The notes beneath the pieces are model-generated. The model did no database searches. It saw only the letters and a list, made by a program, of their open reading frames with translations, and had not been told where the DNA came from. A stretch of DNA of 14,975 nt from an uncultured Alistipes sp. (lineage in GTDB: Bacteria > Bacteroidota > Bacteroidia > Bacteroidales > UBA932): the NCBI GenBank assembly GCA_900544175.1, contig UQUN01000038.1, positions 1 to 14,975 of the forward strand, read 5' to 3'. A program made the position numbers and the translations under genes. Shown here one piece after another: positions 6,802 through 14,922 of the stretch. Position 1 is the stretch's first letter, and each line of letters starts with the position of its first letter.

Positions 6802-9774
6802 TTAGAATGTGAACTCAGCTCCTATAGTGAACTGTCTTGAGTTAGGATATACACCCAGCTGCAGATTCTGGTCTACCTCCGGGTCGTAACCGGAATACTC
6901 TGTGAAAGTAAAGAGGTTACGTCCTATAGCATAGATTCTGAAACCGGATATGAAGCCCGAGCGCTGTATGAGGTGCTTGGGGAACTCGTAGGATATCTGG
7001 ACATTCTTCAGTTTCAGGAAAGAGGCGTTCTCCAGGAACGTGTCGTCAGGTTGTCTTTTCGAGTTGATACCGGGTATGTCGGTAATCTGTCCCGGCTCTG
7101 TCCAGATGTTCAGCATATCTGTAATACCGTTGGTGTTATCTGTCAGGAAGAGAGGGTTGGTCAGGAAGTAACGGTCATTGTTCCACATCCACTTGCCGGC
7201 CATCCACGCGAAGTCCACTCCTACGTAGAGACCCTTGTACTGGAAGTTGAGCTGAAGACCTCCGGACCAGGGAGCGAACTGCTGCTTGCCTGTCATCACG
7301 GCATATTCTGAGGAGAATACCTTGGTCTTGTTGCCGTCCAGGTCATACCACATCTGCATACCGTCACGGGGATCCACACCGGCCGAACGGGGCCAGAACA
7401 ACTCGCCGTAAGGGTAGCCCTCCTGATAGGAGACACCTGTTCCGGCTACAGTGTACTCGGTAGCTCCTTCCATGAGCTTGAGAATCTCGTTGTAGTTGTA
7501 GTTGAAGTTAGCCGTGATACCGAAGTATATGTCGTTTGTCTGAATGACGTCGAACGTCAGGTCAAGGTCGACACCTCGGTTGAGCATGTCACCTCCGTTA
7601 CCCCAGCCTGAAGTATGACCGGTCGTCATGGAGTAAGGAATGGACATCAGCAGGTCATGTGTGACCTTATTGTAAAACTCGACATTGAAGTTCAAGAAGT
7701 TCCACAGACGGCCGCCGAGACCGAGGTTGAACGACTCGACTGTCTCCCATGTAAGACCGTTGTTGGACGGATTGTTGATACCCCAGCCGGAGTTGCCCAG
7801 ATAGGCCTTAGTGGTTCCGATTGTACCTATGGCCATGTAAGGATCGATGCTCGAGTTACCGGTCGTACCGTAGCTGGCTTTCAGACGCAGGTCCTGAATC
7901 CATGAAGCGCCCTGCATCCAGTTTTCCTTCTTGATGTCCCACATCGCACCTACCGAGTAGAAATTGGCGTACTGGTTGCCTTCTCCGAAAAGCGAGGAAC
8001 CGTCAAGTCGCCACGATGCGTCGATATAGTATTTCTCATCCAGATTGTAGGACAGACGCGCGAAGTACGAGTTGTACGATGTCTCCCAGATAGAGTTGGA
8101 AGGTATACCGGGATTCGTACCCTGTGACAGGAGGTTGTTTCTCCAGTCAGATATACCGGACACCGACGCTCCGAACTGATAGGACTTGTCGAAGATGGAC
8201 TCCTGACCGAGCAGGATGGAGAAATTGTTCCTGTCAGCTATATCGAACACATACTCGGCCGTATTCGTAAATGTGAACTGGTAGTACCTCTGGAACGAAG
8301 CCATTGCCTGACCGTTTCCGGCGAATGGTCCGTCAGAAGCAGGATTGGTCTTGTACTCCATGTTGTAGTCATAGGCTTCGATATTCTGCTGTGCCCTGAG
8401 GGTCAATCCCTTGACAGGATTCAACTGAACGTATGTGCTACCGTTCAGACGGGCTGTCGCATAAGTCGAAGGCTGCATGCCCAGCAGATAGTAGATGTTA
8501 TAGTAGCTGAGCTCGCTGATGAAGTTCCTGGTAGAGGAGTAGTCCACATAGGCGTTGCCGCCCTCGTCATACTTGATCTCGTAAGGTGTAGCCCAAGGCA
8601 GCCACCAGTTGGCCGCTGTCGTAGGATTGTAGACTGAGTTACCCCGATCAGTAAAGCCTGCCGTATTGTAATCCTGATAGGAGAGACCGAAGTTGGCACC
8701 CATCTTCAGCCAGTCGGTCACTGTCGTATTGACATTCATACGGAAAGTGTAGCGGGCGAGGTCGGAATAGGGAGCCGTACCTACCTGGTCGAAAGCTCCG
8801 AGGGAGAAGTAGTAGTCAGTCTTCTCGGAAGCTCCGGAAACGGATATGTCCGCACTCCATACAGGTGCTGTCTCGTTGAAGTAATAATCCAGCCAGTCGG
8901 TGTTTATATTCAGCTGCTGGGCCAGGAGCATGGCGTCGGTCATCACGAAATCGGGATTCACCTTCTGGTTGAACTCGAACCACTGATTACTGTTCATAAG
9001 GTTCATCCTGTGGTTCACGAGTGAGGATATACCATACTGGCCTCTGAGGGATACGAGCGGTTTCTCACCCATCTTACCTTTCTTGGTGGTGATGTAGATG
9101 ACACCGTTCGCAGCACGTGAACCGTAAATGGCTGTCGAAGACGCGTCCTTCATGACGACAACACTCTCGACATCGTTACTGTTCAAGGCATTGAACACTG
9201 ACAACGACACAGGGGCACCGTCAAGCACGATAAGAGGTGTATTGCCGGCATTGATGGAGTTCACACCACGCAGACGCATGGAGACATTCTCCGAAGGCTC
9301 ACCTGATGAGGAGAACACCTGAAGACCGGATACCTGTCCCTGCAGAGCGTCACCGGCATTGGCTGACGGCCTGTTGGCTATCACCTTCCTGTTGACGGTA
9401 GATGCAGAACCTACCACTGAGGATATCTTCCTTGCCGAACCGTAACCTACGACGACTACGTCCTCGAGCATCTCGGCCTCCATCTCCAGTTCAACATCAA
9501 CAGTGCTTCTTCCATTGACTGGAACTTCGACTGTCGTATAGCCGAGGAAACTTACCTCAAGTACGCCGTCGGCAGGGACAGTGAGGGAGTAGGCTCCCAT
9601 TTCATCGGTCAATATCCATGTGGTAGAACTGCCTTTGAGCAGCACTGTCGCACCGATGATCGTCTCTCCAGTAGAAGCATCAGTAACAGTACCCGATACT
9701 GTGATGTCCTGCGCATAAGCCGCAGCAGTAACCATCAGTAGCAGACCTGTTAAAAATAGTCTGATCTTTTTCAT
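6802..9774 (-). CDS. RagA/SusC-family TonB-linked outer-membrane transporter
   Basis: This 990-residue TonB-dependent receptor has a signal peptide (about 1-21, AYA|Q), a carboxypeptidase-regulatory-like domain (about 24-98), a TonB-box-like segment LEDVVVVGYG (103-112) and a plug domain (about 113-232). The plug shows two family signatures, LRGVNSINAGNTPLIVLDG (168-186) and MKDASSTAIYGSRAANGVIY (208-227). The rest is a beta-barrel ending in Phe (TIGAEFTF). There is no N-terminal STN domain, so it is a plain transporter rather than one that signals through an anti-sigma factor. It imports ligands held by the SusD partner using energy from TonB. It is the first gene of the left operon, preceded by a 207-nt AT-rich gap with a candidate promoter. 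No regulator gene is adjacent. Confidence 0.97.
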   Translation of the reverse strand: MKKIRLFLTGLLLMVTAAAYAQDITVSGTVTDASTGETIIGATVLLKGSSTTWILTDEMGAYSLTVPADGVLEVSFLGYTTVEVPVNGRSTVDVELEMEAEMLEDVVVVGYGSARKISSVVGSASTVNRKVIANRPSANAGDALQGQVSGLQVFSSSGEPSENVSMRLRGVNSINAGNTPLIVLDGAPVSLSVFNALNSNDVESVVVMKDASSTAIYGSRAANGVIYITTKKGKMGEKPLVSLRGQYGISSLVNHRMNLMNSNQWFEFNQKVNPDFVMTDAMLLAQQLNINTDWLDYYFNETAPVWSADISVSGASEKTDYYFSLGAFDQVGTAPYSDLARYTFRMNVNTTVTDWLKMGANFGLSYQDYNTAGFTDRGNSVYNPTTAANWWLPWATPYEIKYDEGGNAYVDYSSTRNFISELSYYNIYYLLGMQPSTYATARLNGSTYVQLNPVKGLTLRAQQNIEAYDYNMEYKTNPASDGPFAGNGQAMASFQRYYQFTFTNTAEYVFDIADRNNFSILLGQESIFDKSYQFGASVSGISDWRNNLLSQGTNPGIPSNSIWETSYNSYFARLSYNLDEKYYIDASWRLDGSSLFGEGNQYANFYSVGAMWDIKKENWMQGASWIQDLRLKASYGTTGNSSIDPYMAIGTIGTTKAYLGNSGWGINNPSNNGLTWETVESFNLGLGGRLWNFLNFNVEFYNKVTHDLLMSIPYSMTTGHTSGWGNGGDMLNRGVDLDLTFDVIQTNDIYFGITANFNYNYNEILKLMEGATEYTVAGTGVSYQEGYPYGELFWPRSAGVDPRDGMQMWYDLDGNKTKVFSSEYAVMTGKQQFAPWSGGLQLNFQYKGLYVGVDFAWMAGKWMWNNDRYFLTNPLFLTDNTNGITDMLNIWTEPGQITDIPGINSKRQPDDTFLENASFLKLKNVQISYEFPKHLIQRSGFISGFRIYAIGRNLFTFTEYSGYDPEVDQNLQLGVYPNSRQFTIGAEFTF

Positions 9775-9910
9775 GTAGATAATTTTTTAAAGTTAATAAA
9801 AAGTTAATTGTTTTTAAATTGTCTTAAATCAGTTTAAATGATAATACTATAATCTATTTTTACCACCAGCGTCCATATTTTGCGGACACCTACAATTAGG
9901 AATAACGACA

Positions 9911-9950
9911 TTTGTCAGCTTAACAGGCTGCAAAGTTTATTTTTTTTTTT
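9911..9950 (+). terminator. Possible plus-strand terminator facing hppA
   Basis: On the plus strand TTTG-t-CAGC (9911-9919) pairs with GCTGCAAA (9927-9934) around a 7-nt loop, and an 11-base T run (9940-9950) follows shortly after. This has the form of a weak rho-independent terminator that would stop antisense transcription before it enters hppA from its 3' end. The stem is only eight pairs with one bulge, and the T run is also explained as part of the minus-strand promoter spacer, so this call is tentative. I found no good minus-strand terminator for hppA. Confidence 0.3.
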
Positions 9951-9961
9951 GTAAAAAGCAA
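9931..9961 (-). promoter_or_regulatory. Candidate promoter of the SusC/SusD operon with an A11 spacer
   Basis: On the minus strand TTG (9961-9959) is followed after 20 nt by AAACTTTG (9938-9931), which matches the Bacteroidetes -7 consensus TAnnTTTG at all but one fixed base. The spacer is within the usual range. Transcription would start near 9924 and give a leader of about 150 nt that holds a small hairpin (GTGTCC pairing with GGACGC) around 9870-9892. The spacer contains 11 consecutive A (9950-9940). No other -7-like element in the 207-nt gap looked as good. Confidence 0.5.
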
Positions 9962-9981
9962 CAATAAACATTACAATTTTA

Positions 9982-12195
9982 CTACAGGATACTGAAAACT
10001 ACATTCATTCCTGCAGTCACGATCGAGACCATGCTCATCAGTTTTATGAGTATGTTCAGAGAAGGGCCGGAGGTATCCTTGAACGGATCTCCCACTGTGT
10101 CACCTACAACTGTGGCCTTATGAGCCTCGGAGCCTTTTCCTCCGAGATTGCCTTCCTCCACGTACTTCTTCGCATTGTCCCAGGCTCCGCCTGAATTGGC
10201 CATGAAGACGGCCAGGACAAAACCGGAACCGAGACTGCCTACCAGCAGCCCCACTGTGCCGGCCACACCGAAGAAGACACCGATGAGTATAGGCACGATG
10301 ATGGCCAGCAGGGACGGGAACAGCATCTCCCTCTGTGCTCCTTTAGTGGAAATAGCCACACACCGCGCATAGTCTGGTGTCGCATCGCCTGTCAGTATAC
10401 CCTTTATCTCCCTGAACTGACGTCTCACCTCTGCTACCATTTTCTGTGCGGCACGTCCTACTGCGTTCATTGTAAGTCCGCAGAACAGGAATGACATCAT
10501 AGCACCTATGAACACTCCGGCAAGAACGGTCGGATTCATCAGGTTGATCTTGAAATACTCCATGAAGTCAGGTATGGTGGCAGAAGCCACTTCCACGGTC
10601 CTTCCTGATATGTCGATGGTGGTCTCCCCTATTCTCTGAAGCCCTATCTTGATCTCCTCCAGATAAGAGGCCAGCAGGGCCAGGGCCGTCAATGCAGCCG
10701 ATCCTATGGCAAATCCTTTTCCGGTAGCCGCCGTAGTGTTGCCGAGTGCATCGAGAATATCCGTACGCTGACGGACCTCCGGTTCCAGCTCGCTCATCTG
10801 GGCATTGCCTCCCGCATTGTCAGCAATAGGTCCGTACGCATCTGTGGCAAGAGTTATCCCCAATGTGGAAAGCATGCCGACTGCCGCGATACCTATACCG
10901 TAAAGTCCCAGACTTATATTGCCTGCCGTAAGCATGTTCTCCACATCGAATCCGATTGCGCACAGGTATGCAAGAATAATGGCCGCGACAATGGTGATGA
11001 CAGGAATCGCCGTCGATATCATGCCGAGTCCGACTCCGGATATTATCACGGTAGCAGGTCCTGTTCCGGAACTTTCCGCCAGTTTTCTGGTAGGTCTATA
11101 GGAATGTGACGTATAATACTCGGTAGACTGTCCGATGATGATACCGGCCAGCAGACCCACCACCACGGAACAGGAAATCCATGCCCAGTTGGGTATACCT
11201 AATATATATAGTATGCCGAACGTAGCCAAGGCTATGAGAACGGAAGATACATTCGTACCGACGCTCAATGACCTTAGGAGCTGCTTCATACCTGCTCCTT
11301 CCCTGGTCTTTACAAGATGGATGCCTATAAGAGAGAGGATGATGCCGACCGCAGCTATGAGCATGGGCGCAAATACGGCCTTAAGCTGGACTGTCTGCTC
11401 AGTTGCGGAATAGAATGCAGATGCTCCGAGAGCGGCGGTAGCCAGAATGGAGCCGCAGTACGACTCGTAAAGATCGGCACCCATTCCGGCGACATCTCCC
11501 ACATTGTCACCTACATTGTCAGCAATGGTGGCTGGATTCCGCGGATCATCCTCAGGAATTCCGGCTTCTACCTTGCCGACAAGATCCGCTCCGACATCCG
11601 CAGCCTTTGTATAGATACCTCCACCTACACGTGCAAAAAGAGCCTGAGTGGATGCTCCCATACCGAATGTCAGCATGGTCGTGGTAACCACCACAAGTTT
11701 CTGAGGACCGTCAGCTTCTATAAAATGATCCAGGACAATATACCACAACGATATGTCGAGAAGACCAAGCCCCACTACGGTAAGTCCCATGACCGCTCCC
11801 GAACGGAAAGCCAGCCTGAGACCTGAGTTAAGAGAACGGCGCGCGGCATTTGCCGTTCTTCCAGAAGCATACGTCGCCGTCTTCATGCCTATGAATCCTG
11901 CCAGTCCGGAAAAGAAACCTCCTGTCAGAAATGCAAAAGGCACCCACTTGTTCTGGACCCCGAAACCGTATGCCAGAACTGCGAAGAAAACAGCGAGAAT
12001 AATGAAAACGATGGTCACCACCTTGTACTGCTGCTTCAGATAAGCCATCGCACCCTTACGGACATAGGCCGCAATCTCCCTCATAGTAGGGGTCCCCTCA
12101 TCTTCCTTAAGCATTCTCCTGTAGAAGAAATAGGCAAACCCTAACGCCATCAGTGAAGATAGAGGCACTAAATAGAATAATAAATCTACTGACAT
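9982..12195 (-). CDS. hppA: Membrane-bound ion-translocating pyrophosphatase, K+-dependent type
   Basis: This 737-residue polytopic protein hydrolyses pyrophosphate and uses the energy to pump Na+ and/or H+ across the inner membrane. The family's substrate motifs are intact: DVGADLVGKVE (200-210), DDPRNPATIADNVGDNVGD (216-234), DAYGPIADNAGGN (452-464) and the C-terminal GGAWDNAKKYVE with HKATVVGDTVGDPFKDTSGP. Ala489 and Gly492 in GNTTAATGKG match the K+-dependent subfamily (K+-independent enzymes have Lys at the first of these sites). Glu244 in DLYESY is at the position typical of Na+-pumping and related enzymes, unlike plant H+ pumps. Length is typical. It follows murI by 25 nt as the last gene of the right operon. 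Ion specificity needs alignment or assay; a dual Na+/H+ pump is possible. Confidence 0.97.
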   Translation of the reverse strand: MSVDLLFYLVPLSSLMALGFAYFFYRRMLKEDEGTPTMREIAAYVRKGAMAYLKQQYKVVTIVFIILAVFFAVLAYGFGVQNKWVPFAFLTGGFFSGLAGFIGMKTATYASGRTANAARRSLNSGLRLAFRSGAVMGLTVVGLGLLDISLWYIVLDHFIEADGPQKLVVVTTTMLTFGMGASTQALFARVGGGIYTKAADVGADLVGKVEAGIPEDDPRNPATIADNVGDNVGDVAGMGADLYESYCGSILATAALGASAFYSATEQTVQLKAVFAPMLIAAVGIILSLIGIHLVKTREGAGMKQLLRSLSVGTNVSSVLIALATFGILYILGIPNWAWISCSVVVGLLAGIIIGQSTEYYTSHSYRPTRKLAESSGTGPATVIISGVGLGMISTAIPVITIVAAIILAYLCAIGFDVENMLTAGNISLGLYGIGIAAVGMLSTLGITLATDAYGPIADNAGGNAQMSELEPEVRQRTDILDALGNTTAATGKGFAIGSAALTALALLASYLEEIKIGLQRIGETTIDISGRTVEVASATIPDFMEYFKINLMNPTVLAGVFIGAMMSFLFCGLTMNAVGRAAQKMVAEVRRQFREIKGILTGDATPDYARCVAISTKGAQREMLFPSLLAIIVPILIGVFFGVAGTVGLLVGSLGSGFVLAVFMANSGGAWDNAKKYVEEGNLGGKGSEAHKATVVGDTVGDPFKDTSGPSLNILIKLMSMVSIVTAGMNVVFSIL

Positions 12196-12220
12196 CTGTT
12201 TTGTTTTGTTAAGTTATTGA

Positions 12221-12988
12221 TTATATGTTGACTGTCTTAAAGTCACTTTCATTGAGGGACGGATCCATGGACATGGCCATGCGTCGCAGGACCGAGATGT
12301 CCCCCGTAGAGACGAACCGTCTCGAAGGCGGCACGTGAGCCGTCTCCAAACCGTTCCCCGCCACCCTCATGGCCTGCCTTGCCACAGCCGGGGCAGGGTT
12401 GATGATACGGACCCCGTCACCGGCAGCCTGCGCTATAGGCTTCTCAAGAAACGGAAAATGAGTACATCCGAGCACAATCACGTCGGCACCTTCAGACGTC
12501 ATCTCCCCGACGTATTTCCGAATCAGGTCATACGGGATCTCCTCTCTCTCCACCGCCTCCACCAACCCTCTGCCGATCTTCTCAATGACCTTCACGCCTG
12601 AAGCGTACTTCATCACAGTATCACGATACAGGCTGCCCTTGAAGGTATTTGCCGTAGCCAGCACTCCTACCACTCCTGTCCTGGAAGCTATCGCTGCAGG
12701 CTTGACAGCCGGTTCCATGCCTATGAAATGAATCGGGAACGCAGATCTCAGATAAGAAACAGCGGCGGCCGTAGCCGTATTGCAGGCCACAACCACCGCG
12801 TCAGCACCCTCGTCTACAAGAAAACGTACTATGGCATCAGCACGCCGGACAATGTAGTCAGGAGACTTGTCCCCATAGGGGCAGTGTGCCGAATCTGCCA
12901 CGTATACATAATCCTGCCACGGCATCAGGGCATTCAGCTCCTTCCACACAGACAAGCCGCCTACTCCCGAATCATAAACCCCGATCAT
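12221..12988 (-). CDS. murI: Glutamate racemase
   Basis: This 255-residue cytoplasmic enzyme interconverts L- and D-glutamate and supplies D-glutamate for peptidoglycan. The family motifs are all present: GVYDSGVGGLSV (3-14, with Asp6 and Ser7), ADSAHCPYGDKS (31-42), VVACNTATAAAV with catalytic Cys69, and VLGCTHFPFL with catalytic Cys175 followed by His177. Length is usual. The start is supported because the conserved N-terminal motif begins at residue 3. It lies 20 nt after the TlpA-like gene and 25 nt before hppA, so it is probably co-transcribed with them. The neighbours do not suggest a specialised role. Confidence 0.96.
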   Translation of the reverse strand: MIGVYDSGVGGLSVWKELNALMPWQDYVYVADSAHCPYGDKSPDYIVRRADAIVRFLVDEGADAVVVACNTATAAAVSYLRSAFPIHFIGMEPAVKPAAIASRTGVVGVLATANTFKGSLYRDTVMKYASGVKVIEKIGRGLVEAVEREEIPYDLIRKYVGEMTSEGADVIVLGCTHFPFLEKPIAQAAGDGVRIINPAPAVARQAMRVAGNGLETAHVPPSRRFVSTGDISVLRRMAMSMDPSLNESDFKTVNI

Positions 12989-13008
12989 ATACCGCGTCCG
13001 TACACCCG

Positions 13009-14133
13009 TTACTTCAGATATTCTTCAAGGAATCCTGGAATCTCATCCTCGGACAGACGGTGAGCGACGATGGTGCCCTCACTGTCCACAAAGATATTCT
13101 GAGGTATGAAATTCACATTGAACAGAGAGACAGCAGCACTGTTCCAGTACTTAAGATCGGAGACATGCGGCCATGTCAGCTTGTCCGATTCTATAGCAGC
13201 CAGCCATGAATCCTTGTCCATATCCAGGGAGACACCGAGTATTTCCAATCCGTCCTTATGATATTTCCTGTATATCTCCACCAATTTGGGGTTGAACTGA
13301 CGGCATGGGCTGCACCAGCTTGCCCAGAAATCCACCATGGTGACTTTGTTCTTCCTGTAGATATCCGACAACGTCACCGGCTCTCCGTCGGGACCATTCA
13401 TCGTGAAATCCTGGCATTTGTTTCCTGGCTGGAGACTCAGCTCCTTCTGATACAGCGTATCCAGACGGGCCAGTATCCTGTTGGATTCAAATTCCGGCAG
13501 GGCATGATAAGCCTCCAGCAGTCCACCTACCGAATCCAGAGGAAGCGTGAAGAAGTCATTGTTGAGGAAATACAAGGCGAAATTGGAGACAGGAGCCTCA
13601 TTTACAGCAGCCTCCTTGAGCTCCTCACACCTGTCCTGATACTTGATATACACATCCAGGAGGGAGTCCCTCTCCTGCTGTGCAAGATCCATAACGCGCA
13701 ACCTCGTCATAATGGCATCCATACCGTATTCGTCAGCCACGGCCTGTATCCTATTGCCAAGATCCGTCATCCTCTTCTGAGCGTCACCTCCTGTAACGAC
13801 CGACTGGCTGAATGCAGTATCTGCACCAGCGACAGTATAGTTGTCGTTCTCAAGGAATATCTGCACCGAGCCAGGTACGCCCTCTATAGTGATAACATAC
13901 GGTTCTGCCGTGGAGACCGTTCCCTTGAAATGGAACTTGCCGCCTACTACATCAACCGTATCCTTGACGGGATTGTTCCTGTCCCTGTTGAACAGGTAAG
14001 CTTTTCCATTGACGAGACTCTCAATGTCTCCAGTGACAGTACCCTTTATGGAATACTGATTTCCGCTGTTGCAGGCTGCGGCAAGAAGAAGCGCAGCTCC
14101 TACGAAGACTAATTTTCTCATATTCTTATTCAT
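13009..14133 (-). CDS. TlpA-type thioredoxin-fold lipoprotein with DUF4369-like N-terminal domain
   Basis: This 374-residue protein is predicted to be an envelope thiol-disulfide oxidoreductase. Its signal peptide ends in LLAAAC (Cys21), so it is probably lipid-anchored and faces the periplasm. Residues about 25-120 (YSIKGTVTGDIES, then GGKFHFKGTV) match the DUF4369 beta-domain common in Bacteroidetes. A helical linker follows, then a TlpA/AhpC-like domain (about 237-374) with the active site WASWCSPC (Cys274, Cys277) and the expected cis-proline region IPQNIFVD (Pro344). The annotated ATG overlaps the end of the upstream gene by 8 nt. A second ATG at 14121 would give MRKLVFVG, an equally good signal peptide, just past that stop codon; I cannot choose firmly. 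The redox partner is unknown. Confidence 0.92.
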   Translation of the reverse strand: MNKNMRKLVFVGAALLLAAACNSGNQYSIKGTVTGDIESLVNGKAYLFNRDRNNPVKDTVDVVGGKFHFKGTVSTAEPYVITIEGVPGSVQIFLENDNYTVAGADTAFSQSVVTGGDAQKRMTDLGNRIQAVADEYGMDAIMTRLRVMDLAQQERDSLLDVYIKYQDRCEELKEAAVNEAPVSNFALYFLNNDFFTLPLDSVGGLLEAYHALPEFESNRILARLDTLYQKELSLQPGNKCQDFTMNGPDGEPVTLSDIYRKNKVTMVDFWASWCSPCRQFNPKLVEIYRKYHKDGLEILGVSLDMDKDSWLAAIESDKLTWPHVSDLKYWNSAAVSLFNVNFIPQNIFVDSEGTIVAHRLSEDEIPGFLEEYLK

Positions 14134-14644
14134 TTAAAAACCATTCTTTATAAGTCATATAGCCCTGAGCGTTCCTGTGCGCGGACTCCTTCACCGCCTC
14201 CGACCCGTCCTTGACCTTCTTGGCAGGAACTCCGGCATACACCCCGGGTCCAAGCTTTGAATTGCTGAGCACCACGGCTCCGGCCGCTATGATACTGCCG
14301 TCCGCGATCTCCACTCCGTCAAGCAGGACAGCCCCCATGCCTACCAGTACATCATTGCCGACCTTCGCTCCGTGAATGACAGCATTGTGTCCTACCGACA
14401 CATCGTTTCCTATCTCCACCACCGACTTTCTATACAGCGTATGCAGCACTGCTCCGTCCTGTATGTTCACCCGGTTGCCGAGCCGGATGGGATTCACATC
14501 GCCGCGAAGCACGGCCCCATACCATATACTGCAGTCATCCCCTATCTCCACATCTCCTATAATTGCCGCATTTTCAGCGATAAAGCAGTTCTTCCCGATT
14601 TTCGGAACAATCCCGTTAAGAGGTTTTATTATAGCCATTCCCAT
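14126..14644 (-). CDS. Gamma-carbonic-anhydrase-like left-handed beta-helix protein
   Basis: This 172-residue protein of hexapeptide repeats (patterns such as AAIIGDVEIGDDCSI and SVGHNAVIHGAKVGNDVLVG) belongs to the gamma carbonic anhydrase / YrdA-PaaY group, which forms trimers. The metal ligands are conserved: His68 (VLHT), His86 and His91 (VGHNAVIH), as are the LRGD (47-50), Asn60 and IQDG (61-64) active-site residues. Carbonic anhydrase activity is plausible but not assured, since several relatives lack it. It has no signal peptide, so it is cytoplasmic. The ATG at 14644 gives MGMAII; an ATG two codons later (14638) is equally possible. It is the first gene of the right operon, directly downstream of two promoter-like elements, and its end overlaps the TlpA-like gene by 8 nt. 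Confidence 0.92.
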   Translation of the reverse strand: MGMAIIKPLNGIVPKIGKNCFIAENAAIIGDVEIGDDCSIWYGAVLRGDVNPIRLGNRVNIQDGAVLHTLYRKSVVEIGNDVSVGHNAVIHGAKVGNDVLVGMGAVLLDGVEIADGSIIAAGAVVLSNSKLGPGVYAGVPAKKVKDGSEAVKESAHRNAQGYMTYKEWFLNE

Positions 14645-14663
14645 TTAATATTACAATAACTTA

Positions 14664-14695
14664 CAAATATACGCAGAAACTGAGTGCAAAGGAAA
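14664..14695 (-). promoter_or_regulatory. Proximal promoter P1 of the right operon
   Basis: On the minus strand TATATTTG (14671-14664) is an exact match to the Bacteroidetes -7 consensus TAnnTTTG. A TTTC lies 20 nt upstream (14695-14692) and a TTTG lies 15 nt upstream (14690-14687). Transcription would start near 14657, about a dozen nt before the ATG at 14644. The sequence CAAATATACGCAGAA is shared exactly with the distal element P2. Confidence 0.6.
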
Positions 14696-14737
14696 TTTAT
14701 TTACTTTGCCGAAGTGCCACAGCATAAATGACGAAGT

Positions 14738-14769
14738 CAAATATACGCAGAAGCCGAGAGCAATGCAAA
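14738..14769 (-). promoter_or_regulatory. Distal promoter P2 of the right operon
   Basis: On the minus strand TTTG (14769-14766) and TATATTTG (14745-14738) are separated by 20 nt, a complete match to the Bacteroidetes promoter pattern. A start near 14731 would give a leader of about 87 nt. It is the better of the two tandem elements by -33 match, and it is offset 74 nt from P1. Confidence 0.65.
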
Positions 14770-14831
14770 TGAACCTGTTCACCTGCAACGGCATGTGCTG
14801 CGAGAACCGAGTCTGGAGCCGGAGAAACAAC

Positions 14832-14862
14832 GTGTCAGTAGATTTTCAGTGAGGTATGCATA
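14832..14862 (+). repeat. Dispersed repeat, copy B (core GATTTTCAGTG)
   Basis: The segment contains GATTTTCAGTG at 14841-14851 followed by AGGTATGCAT, which closely matches the inverted copy A at 113-143. It lies upstream of the tandem promoters, outside any recognised gene. Confidence 0.55.
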
Positions 14863-14895
14863 CTGTTACTGTAAAATTTCGGACCAATGGGGAAA

Positions 14896-14922
14896 GGTCT
14901 ATTGATTTTCAGCGAGTCATAC
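14896..14922 (+). repeat. Dispersed repeat, copy C (core GATTTTCAGCG)
   Basis: The segment contains TTGATTTTCAGCGAG followed by TCATAC. It is a more diverged copy in the same orientation as copy B, 62 nt further along. In the frame DFQ it reads SIDFQRVILQ, while copy B reads SVDFQ and then stops, and copy A (minus strand) reads SVDFQ. Confidence 0.45.

Noticed and set aside
9985..10025. A 9-bp imperfect inverted repeat (ACTGCAGGA / TCCTGTAGT) across the end of hppA as a terminator.
   Set aside because: No T run follows it on the minus strand and the loop is long; it is too weak to call.
13258..14112. A 284-codon plus-strand open frame opposite the TlpA-like gene.
   Set aside because: The minus strand encodes a complete DUF4369/TlpA protein with its WCSPC active site; the plus frame has no recognisable motif.
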